Positions 45,454 to 54,235 of a stretch of DNA of 64,000 nucleotides are shown one piece after another. Below the pieces are notes generated by a model that was not told the DNA's origin, made no database searches, and saw nothing but the letters and a program-made list of their open reading frames with translations. Source of the DNA: an uncultured bacterium (lineage in GTDB: Bacteria; Cyanobacteriota; Vampirovibrionia; Gastranaerophilales; Gastranaerophilaceae); NCBI GenBank assembly GCA_902776035.1, contig CACYOO010000005.1, positions 1 through 64,000 of the forward strand, written 5' to 3'. The position numbers and the translations under genes are program-made. Position 1 is the first letter of the stretch; each line of letters starts with the position of its first letter.

Positions 45454-46737
45454 TTAATGATATATATTACCATAAACTTTATTATTTTTTATTTCTGTAA
45501 TTTCTACAGATTGAATTGTATTCATTAAACTTCTATCATTATTATTTAAAATTACAGTTATATAATTTTCAGTAATACCTTTGAGCATTCCTGTTTGTTT
45601 ATCCAAATGTTTTTCTACAAGCAATTGATGTTTTGTACCTATATTCTTTTGCAAAAAAATATTTAACTTTTCTTTTGATATTTCTTTTATAATATCGGCT
45701 CTTTCATTTTTAATTTTATCCGATAAATGCCCATCCATATTTTCTGCTTTAGTACCTTTTCTTATTGAATACGGAAAAGTATGAATAGCAGTTAAACCGG
45801 ACTTTTTTAGATTATTAACTGTTACATTAAAATCATCTTCAGTTTCACCTGCAAAACCGGCAATTATATCACTACCGAGAAACGGTAATTTAAATAAATC
45901 ATTTATTTTATCTATCTGTTTAAGATAATCCTCAACTTTATAAAACCTGTTCATTCTCTCTAATGTTCTATTACAAGCAGATTGTAAGGACAGATGAAAA
46001 TGCGGACAAAAATATTTTGAATTTGATAAAAAATCCAACATATTATCAGTTATTTCCAAAGGATTTAATGAACCAAGCCGATACCTAATATTACAATTTT
46101 TTTCTATTTCAAACAATAAATCTACAAGTGATTTATCATCATTTAATCCCCATTGTCCAATATGAATACCTGTCAAAACTATTTCTTTAAACCCGTTATT
46201 TTCACAAGTTTTTATTCGGGAAATTACTTCACTAATGTCCGCATATCTGGATTTACCTCTTGCAAAAGGTATAATACAATAACTGCATCTGTTATCACAG
46301 CCGTCTTGGATTTTTAGAAAAACTCTTGTTTTTGAGGTTTTAGGAATATCTATAATGTGAAATTTTGACAAATTCATTATATCAGCTGCAGATACGGGAG
46401 ATTTTAAATCTAAAAATTTTGTAATTTCAAGTTTTTCATCATTACCTATAACATAATCTATATAATTTTCTTTTAATAAATTTTCCTTTTCAATTTGAGC
46501 AACACATCCTGTTATAACAGTTGTTATATTATTATTTAAATGCTTAGCATTACGAAGCAGGTATAATGCTTCATTATCTGATTTATGAGTAACAGAACAA
46601 GAGTTTAAAATGTATATATCGGCATATTGCAAATTATCAGTTTCAGTATATCCGTTATTGATTAAATTTTCACGAATTACATCACCTTCAAACTGATTGG
46701 TTTTGCATCCCATTGATTTAATAATAAATTTTTTCAT
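45454..46737 (-). CDS. mtaB: tRNA (N6-threonylcarbamoyladenosine37-C2)-methylthiotransferase
   Basis: This is a radical SAM methylthiotransferase of 427 residues that adds a methylthio group to t6A37 in tRNA. Three parts are in order: the N-terminal UPF0004 domain with cluster cysteines (SMGCKTNQFE, LNSCSVTHKSD, VITGCVAQIE), the radical SAM motif QDGCDNRCSYCIIPFARGKSR, and a C-terminal TRAM-like domain. The short N-terminus and RVFLKIQDGCDNRCSYC favour MtaB over MiaB and RimO. It heads an operon with rfbC and the second GT39-like gene. Confidence 0.94.
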   Translation of the reverse strand: MKKFIIKSMGCKTNQFEGDVIRENLINNGYTETDNLQYADIYILNSCSVTHKSDNEALYLLRNAKHLNNNITTVITGCVAQIEKENLLKENYIDYVIGNDEKLEITKFLDLKSPVSAADIMNLSKFHIIDIPKTSKTRVFLKIQDGCDNRCSYCIIPFARGKSRYADISEVISRIKTCENNGFKEIVLTGIHIGQWGLNDDKSLVDLLFEIEKNCNIRYRLGSLNPLEITDNMLDFLSNSKYFCPHFHLSLQSACNRTLERMNRFYKVEDYLKQIDKINDLFKLPFLGSDIIAGFAGETEDDFNVTVNNLKKSGLTAIHTFPYSIRKGTKAENMDGHLSDKIKNERADIIKEISKEKLNIFLQKNIGTKHQLLVEKHLDKQTGMLKGITENYITVILNNNDRSLMNTIQSVEITEIKNNKVYGNIYH

Positions 46738-46822
46738 ATAAAAATTTTATCATTAAATAATAAAAAATAAATTATTTAATATGCTCCAAAAATATATTTA
46801 AATGTTAACCCATGTACACATT

Positions 46823-46852
46823 TAATCTTAAGATTATATTTATTGGTATAAT
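46823..46852 (+). promoter_or_regulatory. Palindrome plus extended -10 box abutting the TPR gene
   Basis: TAATCTTAAGATTA (46823-46836) is a perfect 14-bp palindrome at the -35 position. TGGTATAAT (46844-46852), an extended -10, ends 8 bp before the ATG, giving an mRNA with almost no leader. The palindrome could be a regulator site replacing a -35 element. Confidence 0.45.
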
Positions 46853-46860
46853 ATTTTATT

Positions 46861-47526
46861 ATGCTAATGTTATTGAAAAACAACAGAATATTTTTACTTA
46901 TTTTTTTTATTATATTTGGAATAACACCTGTATTATCATTGGAAGGCGGTGTAGAATATAACAGTGTCAATATAGACTATTCGATTTTAAAAGAGAAGCA
47001 ATATGTACAAAGGGGCGATGAATATTTTGAAAAAGCCGAAAAAAAATCAAGAACAGATATTCAAAAAAATCATAACTATGGTGAAGCATTAGGTGCTTAT
47101 ATCACGGCAATAAAAATCAATCCTCAAAACGCAGATTTATATGGAAAGATTGGATATATATATAATAAACTTGACAAGTATACTCTTTCAAAATCTTATT
47201 TTTCAAGAGGTCTTGCAATGAATCCTTTCAGTCCTTACATAAACTATATGTATGCACGTTTTTACTTTGATAACTATGATTATTACAAAGCTGTTTATTA
47301 CTATCAACGTTCAGAGAAATATAATTATGCCGATAAATATTCTTTGTATTATAATATGGGTATAATAAATGAAAAATTGGGTGATTTGGTTGCGGCAAAC
47401 AGTTATTACAAAAAAGCTTATGCTTTAAAACGAGATAAAACTTTACAGGCAAAAATTAAATCAATAGATGATTTAAAATATGACAAATCGCAGTATTATT
47501 TTGGCAGGAGAATAAAAAATAAATGA
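46861..47526 (+). CDS. Exported TPR-repeat protein
   Basis: The product is 221 residues. A signal peptide (about 1-26, ending PVLS-LEGG) is followed by three to four tetratricopeptide repeats (ALGAYITAIKINPQNADLYGKIGYIYNK, YTLSKSYFSRGLAMNPFS and so on to about 205) and a basic end. It probably acts as a periplasmic or outer-membrane-associated scaffold. It opens a four-gene operon with the GHL10, small and M20 genes; its stop overlaps the next ATG (ATGA). There is no ribosome binding site in front, in keeping with the leaderless promoter. Confidence 0.87.
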   Translation: MLMLLKNNRIFLLIFFIIFGITPVLSLEGGVEYNSVNIDYSILKEKQYVQRGDEYFEKAEKKSRTDIQKNHNYGEALGAYITAIKINPQNADLYGKIGYIYNKLDKYTLSKSYFSRGLAMNPFSPYINYMYARFYFDNYDYYKAVYYYQRSEKYNYADKYSLYYNMGIINEKLGDLVAANSYYKKAYALKRDKTLQAKIKSIDDLKYDKSQYYFGRRIKNK

Positions 47527-49322
47527 TAAAAAAATATCTGATAATTATTTTAGTTAGTTTTATACTTCCTTTATATTCATTAGCATCTGAAAGTGTTTTT
47601 GATAAATATGAAACAAATACATCAGATAAAATATTAAATCAAAGCACATATAAAATAAATGCAATTGATCCAACACTTACAAACAATTGGTCAGCAGGTA
47701 TGTATCCGGGATTGCGTGGAGCAAATCAATTGATAATATATACAACAAATTATGGAATATCGACAGGTACAAATGAATATGGCGGAGAGGCAATTGTAAA
47801 AGGAAACAGGGTAGTTGAGTTAAGCGGAGCTGATTCTTTAATACCGACAGATGGAGTAGTAATCAGTGCACATGGTAATGCTAAAACATGGTTAAATAAA
47901 AATATTACTGTTGGTACAAAAATATATGTAGATAGAGAAAATATGAAAGTTACAGCTGTAACATCTTCAAGCAGTTATATTTTTCAAACTCATGAAAAAA
48001 TAAATGAAGCAAATGCAATCATGAACTACTATAAAAACAATACTCCTGAATATAACTCTAAAATACCTAAAGATTATTTGATGAGAGCAAAATATTACTT
48101 AAAAAAAGCAGAAAGAAATACTACAGCAGTTCAGCAGTATTCAACACTTGCAATGGATAATGCAAAGCTTGCAATGGCAACTGCTATACCTTATAAAGAA
48201 AGTGAAGTTAAGGGGATTTGGTTAAGACCAACAAATACAACTGAATCAGGTATTATATCAACTTTGGATTATTTAAAGAAAACAGGAATAAATAATGTCT
48301 TTTTAGAAACTTTTTATCATGGATATACAATATTTCCTAGTGCTACAATGAAAAGTTACGGTTTTACTGAACAAAACCCTACTTTTACAGGTATAGATCC
48401 GCTTAAAATTTGGTTAAGTGAAGCACACAAGAGAGGTATAAAAATTCATATCTGGTTTGAATCTTTTTATACAGGTAACAAACCGCTTACAGAAACTTCA
48501 ATTTTAACGGTTAAACCGGAATGGTCAAATGTAAACTTTAGAGGAATAGATAAACCATTACCTGTTGCTTCTGTGTCAGAGCATAACGGATACTTTTTAG
48601 ATCCTGCTAATCCTGATGTTCAGATATTTTTAACAAGTTTAATAACTGAAATAATAAAAACATATCATCCTGACGGAATAAACCTAGATTATATAAGATA
48701 TCCTCAATCCGTTGCATCAAATTATTCGAGTTACACAACTTCAAATTGGGGATATACTCAATATGCCAGAGATGAATTTAAACTTATATATGGTGAAGAT
48801 CCCGCAAATTTAATCTATGGCAGTAAAATGTTTGATAATTGGTCGAACTATAGACGTGATAAAATAACAATGTTTATAGCATCTGTTTCTAAAATCTGCA
48901 GAGATAACAAAACAACATTAACTGCTGTTGTTTTTCCTAATAGGGGAAAAGCATTGGAAACAAAACAACAGGATTGGGTAACTTGGTCTAATTACAATTA
49001 TATTGATGCTTTTACACCATTATTTTTAACCTGTGATCCAAAAAGTATAAAAGCAATGATATTTGATATGATGAAAGAAATGTCGCCTAAAACAAAGCTC
49101 TATGCAGGATTATTTGTAACATTTATGGGTGGTTCAGAGGAGGATTTAATCAGACAAATTCATGAAACCAGAAAATTAAATTTGGGCGGAGTTATTCTAT
49201 TTGATTATGCACATTTACAGGAAAAATACATTAGATTATTGTCAACAAGTATATTTTCTAACCCTGTTATAACAGTAATGAATGCGGCACAAAAAAAAAA
49301 TAATAATGGAAAAAAGAAGTAA
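47523..49322 (+). CDS. Exported glycoside hydrolase-like protein, GHL10/DUF187 (YngK) type
   Basis: The product is 599 residues. A signal peptide (about 1-21) leads to an N-terminal beta-rich domain resembling part of phosphodiester glycosidases (VVELSGADSLIPTDGVVISAHG), then a GHL10 TIM barrel from about 230. Barrel landmarks are VKGIWLRPTNTTESG, INNVFLETFYHG, GIKIHIWFESFYTG, YFLDPANPDVQ and GINLDYIRYPQS. The family acts on cell-wall or extracellular polysaccharides; the substrate is not established. The N-terminal plus barrel arrangement is common in cyanobacteria. Confidence 0.9.
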   Translation: MIKKYLIIILVSFILPLYSLASESVFDKYETNTSDKILNQSTYKINAIDPTLTNNWSAGMYPGLRGANQLIIYTTNYGISTGTNEYGGEAIVKGNRVVELSGADSLIPTDGVVISAHGNAKTWLNKNITVGTKIYVDRENMKVTAVTSSSSYIFQTHEKINEANAIMNYYKNNTPEYNSKIPKDYLMRAKYYLKKAERNTTAVQQYSTLAMDNAKLAMATAIPYKESEVKGIWLRPTNTTESGIISTLDYLKKTGINNVFLETFYHGYTIFPSATMKSYGFTEQNPTFTGIDPLKIWLSEAHKRGIKIHIWFESFYTGNKPLTETSILTVKPEWSNVNFRGIDKPLPVASVSEHNGYFLDPANPDVQIFLTSLITEIIKTYHPDGINLDYIRYPQSVASNYSSYTTSNWGYTQYARDEFKLIYGEDPANLIYGSKMFDNWSNYRRDKITMFIASVSKICRDNKTTLTAVVFPNRGKALETKQQDWVTWSNYNYIDAFTPLFLTCDPKSIKAMIFDMMKEMSPKTKLYAGLFVTFMGGSEEDLIRQIHETRKLNLGGVILFDYAHLQEKYIRLLSTSIFSNPVITVMNAAQKKNNNGKKK

Positions 49323-49522
49323 TGACTGAAGAAGAACAAGAAAATAAAAGAACACCAAGAAAATTTTTAGGTATATATTTTGATTGTTGTAATGTGTACG
49401 GTAGAATTTATCAAAATAAAGAAAATACTGCCTATGTCGGACGTTGTCCGAGATGTATGCGTATTGTACAGGTTCCTATAGGTGAAAACGGTACCGGTCA
49501 GAGGTTTTTCAGAGGACGATAA
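49322..49522 (+). CDS. Small conserved zinc-ribbon-like protein
   Basis: This is a 66-residue cytosolic protein starting at an ATG that shares one base with the GHL10 stop (TAATG). The core reads KFLGIYFDCCNVYGRIYQNK, then YVGRCPRCMRIVQVPIG and a final RFFRGR. The CxRC/CPRC pair with the earlier CC could bind one zinc. Short proteins with this GRCPRCG-like pattern are widespread and of unknown function. Translation coupling puts it firmly in the operon. Confidence 0.85.
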   Translation: MTEEEQENKRTPRKFLGIYFDCCNVYGRIYQNKENTAYVGRCPRCMRIVQVPIGENGTGQRFFRGR

Positions 49523-49551
49523 TCTAATAAATAAAATAGAAAGGATAAATA

Positions 49552-50709
49552 ATGGATATTCAGGAATTAAGAAAAAAAGAAGATTTAATTGATATATTTT
49601 ACAATTTAGTAAGTATACCATCACCATCATTACATGAAGAAAAAGTGGTTGAATGGATAGGTAAATATTGTAAAAATGAGGGCTTACATTTTGAAACAGA
49701 TGATTATAATAATGTAATTATAAAATTACCTGCAACTGATAATTCAAAACCAATTTTAGCATTATCATCACATATGGATGTAGTAGGAGATGATTCGCCT
49801 GTTATACCTGAGCTTGATGGAGATTTTATAAGGGCAAATAATCGAACACTTGGAGGAGATGACAAATTCGGAGTTGCATCCTGCTTAAAATTATTAACTG
49901 ATATAAAAAAATCTGATATGAAACATGGCGGTTTAGAAGTTGTATTTACCCGTGATGAAGAAAACGGAATGTCTGGTATTAGAAATTTAGACTATAAACG
50001 ATTACATTCAAAATACGTAATTGTTTGTGATGCAGACATATTTGGTGTTTTACAAGTGTCAGGTGCAAGTTATTGTAACGGACACATAGAAATAAACTGT
50101 AAAGGCGGACATTCAGGTATTGAAATTGCGGATAAAACAAAACCAAATGCTGCAAAATTAATGGCAGAATTGTGTAATGAAATTCCACAAGGTGTTTATT
50201 ATGAAGATGAAACAGGTGTAGTTACTTCTATCAATTTAGGTGGAATTAAGGGTGGAGATTTAAATGTTACTAATGTTTTAAACCCTCATGCAGAAGCAAC
50301 ATATTCAATTAGAAGTGCTTCATTACCTAAAGAAAACGAACTTATCGAAAAAGTTAAGAATATTGTTGATAGATTTAATAAGAAATATGCTGGTATAGCA
50401 CATGCTGATGCGGTATTTAAGCAAAAAATGCCTGCATTTGAGCGTTCTAATGACACATATATACCTGAGGTTTTTGAACGAACTGCTAAAAAGCTTGGAA
50501 TAAAATATGAAATAAATTCTTTCCATGCAGGAGCAGAAACACATATCTATTGTCAATACGAAAATGCAAACGGAGAAAGGTTTATTCCGTTTTTAATGGG
50601 ATTGGCAGATTTGTATAATATGCATTCTCCTGATGAAAAAATTGATTATAAAAGCTTTTTGAATGGCTATAAACTTTTAAAAGAGTTCTTTAAAGAATTT
50701 AATTCTTAA
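49552..50709 (+). CDS. M20 family metallopeptidase, PepT/tripeptidase-like
   Basis: The product is 385 residues. Two-zinc aminopeptidase motifs are in order: SSHMDVVGDD (His and catalytic Asp), the bridging Asp in RTLGGDDKFGVAS, catalytic Glu pair RDEENGMSG, CDADIFG, and the C-terminal His in FHAGAETH. A dimerisation lid domain sits between (about 185-305). It trims short peptides from their N-terminus in the cytosol. The ribosome binding site AAAGGA precedes the ATG. It is the last gene of the operon, before a strong bidirectional terminator. Confidence 0.93.
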   Translation: MDIQELRKKEDLIDIFYNLVSIPSPSLHEEKVVEWIGKYCKNEGLHFETDDYNNVIIKLPATDNSKPILALSSHMDVVGDDSPVIPELDGDFIRANNRTLGGDDKFGVASCLKLLTDIKKSDMKHGGLEVVFTRDEENGMSGIRNLDYKRLHSKYVIVCDADIFGVLQVSGASYCNGHIEINCKGGHSGIEIADKTKPNAAKLMAELCNEIPQGVYYEDETGVVTSINLGGIKGGDLNVTNVLNPHAEATYSIRSASLPKENELIEKVKNIVDRFNKKYAGIAHADAVFKQKMPAFERSNDTYIPEVFERTAKKLGIKYEINSFHAGAETHIYCQYENANGERFIPFLMGLADLYNMHSPDEKIDYKSFLNGYKLLKEFFKEFNS

Positions 50710-50730
50710 TAAATAACTTAAAATAATAAA

Positions 50731-50765
50731 AAACATCTTGAATATAAATTCAAGATGTTTTTATT
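50731..50765. terminator. Bidirectional rho-independent terminator
   Basis: A perfect 12-bp stem pairs 50731-50742 (AAACATCTTGAA) with 50749-50760. The loop is 6 nt, with a T run on one side and an A run on the other. It separates the M20 gene from the convergent repeat-protein gene and serves both. Confidence 0.9.
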
Positions 50766-50768
50766 TAC

Positions 50769-53700
50769 TTACCTATATAATGATCCCCAATCAAAGTTAT
50801 CAGCTTCAGCAGAAATTCTTGCAAGTTCAGCTTCCCATTCTGCTTGTCGTTTAGCTTCAGCTTCAGCTTCGGCTTTTGCTTTTTCCTGTGCTTCGATTTG
50901 TTCAGGTGTCAATCCTGAATTTATATCTGTAGATACATCACCTGTTTCAGGTGTTTTACCTAAATTAGCTATTCCATTAACAATTTCTGCACCTTTATTG
51001 TAAGCATTTACTCCACCTTCAATAGCTGCAAATACATTTAGAGTAGTACCAGCTCCTGCACTATTATCTTTTTTATATTGAGCTTGTTGTTCGGCACTCA
51101 ATTTGTTAAAGTCATTTTGATTAATTATATTCTTATTATTAAATTCGTATGCTAATACATAACCTTTATCTGTTTTAACAACTTCTTTACCTGAAACTTC
51201 TGATTCAGTGTAAAATCTAACATTAGCTTTATTTTTTACGTATAAATCACCTTGTTCCGTTCTCGTAACATTAGGTTTCTTAGCTCCTTCAGTTCCATTT
51301 GTACCATCTGTTTTCTTAGCTCCTTCAGTTCCATTTGTACCATCTGTTTTCTTAGCTGCATCTGTTGTACCTGTTCCATCAGTTGTTTCAGGTTTCTTTG
51401 TCGCATCTGCTTTTCCGTCATTTTTAGCAGCTTTTTCTAAATCTTTAGCTGCATCTTTAGCTTTTTGTGCTTCATTAGTTGCATCATTCGCTAAAGATTG
51501 TGCTGTATTCATTGCAGTATTATAATCAGATTGTAATTTATCCTGTTTAGATTTATCAGTTTCAGCATTAAACTTATTACTAATGTCTTTCACTTCATTT
51601 TTAATACTTCCAAGATCACTTATATCATTCTTTATTTTTGAAACAGAATTATCTGCAATATTTTTAAATTGACCTTTTAGTGCATCGGCAGCTTTAGAGC
51701 CATTTATTTCGTTTTGAGCTTTTTCAGCTGTATCTTTAGATTTATTAGCTGATTTTTCAAAGTATTCAACATCACCGCCTTTTTGAAGTTCAGCTTTGGC
51801 GGTAATATTCTTAACATTATCTTGTGATTGTACCTGAGCTGACCATGCTTCACCATCAGCCCACATTTGATTCATTTCGCCAACAAATCCCATGAAACCA
51901 TTTTTCTTTGTTTGATCAACGGTATTGTACAGATTTCCCATGCCTCTTAGTGTCTGACCAATATCCATATAGCCGCCATTACCAAGATTTATTATATGTT
52001 TTTGATCATTTTTTTCACTATTAGAATCATATGTTAGTGCACCGTAAGCACTATCGTACATATCTCCTGCTGCACGCATAGCATCACCCCAATCACCGTT
52101 TGCAGCACTTGTTGCAACATTTACACCATTACTTGCAGTTTGAGCCCATTTGCCAATCTTCTTAGCAGTATCACCATCAATTCCTAGGATATTTTTACTT
52201 TCACCGTCTTTGGTATATGATGTTGCCTGAAGTCCGCTTGCAACAGTACTTGAACCCTCTTGAATTGCTCTAGCCCAATCACCATCTTTTATTGCAACAC
52301 CTGTATTATAAGCATGGCTTGCTGCAGATAAACCGTTTCCTATGTTACCCATTACACCTTTATCACCGGAAAATGCACCGCCAATAGTGCCGGCAGCACC
52401 CATAATACTGCCTAAACTACCATCACCTTCGATAATTGTTTTTGCGGCATCTATACCAGCAGCAGCTTTTTGTGTAATATCAGCAGCTTTTTTAAGACTT
52501 TCACTTGCTCCGCCTAAACCTTCCATTGCACCCGCAGCACAGGAAGCCATAGTTGTCATGCTTGACATCAATGCACTCAAATCACCATCTCTGATTGCAA
52601 CAGCAGCATCCATAGTAGCAGCAGTTCCGTTTGCTATTGTGGCTGCTGTATTCAAGGTCTTGCTAACACCATCCAGTGTAGAACCAACCCCACGTAATGT
52701 ACCGGCTACACCTTTTGTTGCCCCACTTGCACCTTCAAGGGAACCGCTAGCTCCTTGCTCAGCTCCTGCACCAGAATCTATTGCCGGAGCAGCACCTACT
52801 GTATAAGGATTAGATTTCATAATTCCACCTAAACCAAACATAGCTAATGCGGCGGCTCCTAAACCTTTTGCGGTTACACCCGTACCTGCTGAAACTGCAT
52901 CCATTATACCGGCTGTTGTATTCATTACATTAGCCGTCATACCAACCATTTGAGAAGTTTGACTAGTTATATCAGCAATTTGCTTAGTCATTGCTGACAT
53001 ATCTCTTAAAGCATCATTTTCTTCAGTTCCGTCATCGTATGCCTGTAAACCTTCTTCGCTCTCACCTGTCATATCCTCTGCGGTTTCGGTTTGTTCATCT
53101 ACAATTTCTTGTTTTGCTTCAGTTTCTTCAGCAACTGCTTCCATTAATTCAGCTACTTCATCATTTAAACTTTCTAACTCTGCCATTTTACTTTCATCTG
53201 CAGATGAAGCACCTTTACTATCTGAAGGAGCAGGAGCTGCTGCAGCACGTGCTCTAGCCGCTGCACCACCATCTTTACTGTTTTCTTCTTTTACTTCAGT
53301 ACTTGTTTTTAATGAATATGCACTGTTTGTACCTTCACCTGTAATATCGCCGCCACCTAATCCTGCGCCTGTTCCACCTGCTTCACCTTCACCTGAGCCG
53401 GAATCTCCGCCTAATTCTTCAAGTAAGGCATCTCTTTCTTCAGTTTTTTCTTCAAGTTCCTCAGTACTTTCATCAAAATCTTCCATTCCATCGGTGGTTT
53501 CTTCTACACCTTCATTAAATTCATCTACTCTTTCGGTAGCTTCTTCTGAATATGATAAAATTTCTGATTCTTCACCATCAGACTCCTCTTTTTCTTCATC
53601 ACCTTCAGCCTTTTGTTCATCATTTTTTACGCCTTGGTCTTCACCTTCTACACCTGTTTCATCACCATCAACAGCTGTATCCTCACCCATATCCATATTT

Positions 53701-53894
53701 TCATCTGCATCTGCTAATTGATAATTTGCATCATCAATATCATCATTTGCATCATTAATACCATTGTGCCCTTCCCATACTTTAGCCTTTTCTTGAGCAT
53801 TCAGAGCATCCTTTGTTACAAATAAAATCTTTATTTTTTTATTTACAATAGGTTCCGCTTGAAAATTTTGTACATTAGCAATTTGATCAACCAT
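50769..53894 (-). CDS. Large acidic/Ala-Gly-rich repeat protein with SAYSL motif, related to the protein at 35564-37705
   Basis: The product is 1041 residues, family not recognised, with no signal peptide. Order: an N-terminal stretch (KKIKILFVTKDAL); DA/DD heptads (46-65: INDANDDIDDANYQLADAD); a very acidic coiled region to about 165; a Gly-rich linker; TNSAYSLKTST (189-199); an Ala/Glu coil; and an Ala/Gly hydrophobic helical region (310-620). That region holds four units of the form A-hydrophobic-xxGDxxxAM (near 430, 485, 535 and 597, for example AIKDGDWARAIQEG). A Lys/Asp-rich helical part, a 12-residue tandem repeat and an Ala/Glu-rich tail ending DWGSLYR follow. AAGGAGC precedes the ATG. 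Confidence 0.82.
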   Translation of the reverse strand: MVDQIANVQNFQAEPIVNKKIKILFVTKDALNAQEKAKVWEGHNGINDANDDIDDANYQLADADENMDMGEDTAVDGDETGVEGEDQGVKNDEQKAEGDEEKEESDGEESEILSYSEEATERVDEFNEGVEETTDGMEDFDESTEELEEKTEERDALLEELGGDSGSGEGEAGGTGAGLGGGDITGEGTNSAYSLKTSTEVKEENSKDGGAAARARAAAAPAPSDSKGASSADESKMAELESLNDEVAELMEAVAEETEAKQEIVDEQTETAEDMTGESEEGLQAYDDGTEENDALRDMSAMTKQIADITSQTSQMVGMTANVMNTTAGIMDAVSAGTGVTAKGLGAAALAMFGLGGIMKSNPYTVGAAPAIDSGAGAEQGASGSLEGASGATKGVAGTLRGVGSTLDGVSKTLNTAATIANGTAATMDAAVAIRDGDLSALMSSMTTMASCAAGAMEGLGGASESLKKAADITQKAAAGIDAAKTIIEGDGSLGSIMGAAGTIGGAFSGDKGVMGNIGNGLSAASHAYNTGVAIKDGDWARAIQEGSSTVASGLQATSYTKDGESKNILGIDGDTAKKIGKWAQTASNGVNVATSAANGDWGDAMRAAGDMYDSAYGALTYDSNSEKNDQKHIINLGNGGYMDIGQTLRGMGNLYNTVDQTKKNGFMGFVGEMNQMWADGEAWSAQVQSQDNVKNITAKAELQKGGDVEYFEKSANKSKDTAEKAQNEINGSKAADALKGQFKNIADNSVSKIKNDISDLGSIKNEVKDISNKFNAETDKSKQDKLQSDYNTAMNTAQSLANDATNEAQKAKDAAKDLEKAAKNDGKADATKKPETTDGTGTTDAAKKTDGTNGTEGAKKTDGTNGTEGAKKPNVTRTEQGDLYVKNKANVRFYTESEVSGKEVVKTDKGYVLAYEFNNKNIINQNDFNKLSAEQQAQYKKDNSAGAGTTLNVFAAIEGGVNAYNKGAEIVNGIANLGKTPETGDVSTDINSGLTPEQIEAQEKAKAEAEAEAKRQAEWEAELARISAEADNFDWGSLYR
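51277..51348 (-). repeat. Perfect 36-bp tandem duplication in the repeat-protein gene
   Basis: Two identical 36-bp units (51277-51312 and 51313-51348) are followed by a partial third. They encode two copies of the 12-residue unit TDGTNGTEGAKK. Identity at the DNA level points to recent duplication and a copy number that may vary between strains. Confidence 0.95.
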
Positions 53895-54235
53895 AGCATG
53901 CTCCTTTTTTTATAGTACATTCTATATTTTTTTCGGCATGTTTTACTATTTTCTTTAATAGCAAAATTTAACCAAAAACCCGTACAATACTGTTATATCA
54001 ATGTTTTATGACCTTTTAAATTCATCTTTACAATTGTTACAATTGTACTGTACATATATATAAAAACATTTTACGGCTAAAAATTGCTCATATCATGGTT
54101 TTTGAGGAAAAATTGTTAATAAGAAATTAAATTAATAAAGTTTCATTTCGACAGTAACAAACTTTGCCGAAAATATCCTTGAATTAGTAGTAATTAATTT
54201 CATATACTAACTAAGCTCATCTGTTTGAAGTGCTG
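53895..54235. other. 341-bp region upstream of the large repeat-protein gene
   Basis: There is no gene on either strand. It should hold the promoter of the repeat-protein gene, but several weak AT-rich candidates compete and none stands out. Two overlapping ACAATTGT palindromes (54030-54046) are the only clear structured sequence. Confidence 0.5.
54030..54046. promoter_or_regulatory. Paired ACAATTGT palindromes
   Basis: ACAATTGT occurs at 54030-54037 and again at 54039-54046. The 14-mer TTGTTACAATTGTA (54034-54047) is repeated exactly upstream of glyQ (62776-62789). This is a possible regulator site; it is unproven. Confidence 0.35.

Noticed and set aside
47329-47336. Another perfect GCCGATAA sigma-28 -10 match
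   Set aside because: It is inside the TPR coding sequence (an Ala-Asp codon pair context) with no fitting -35, so it is taken as chance; it also warns that the intergenic match needs testing.
50755-53758. Several Ser/Pro-rich + strand frames opposite the large repeat protein
   Set aside because: They are complements of Ala/Gly/Glu/Asp-rich codons, overlap each other, and have no ribosome binding sites.
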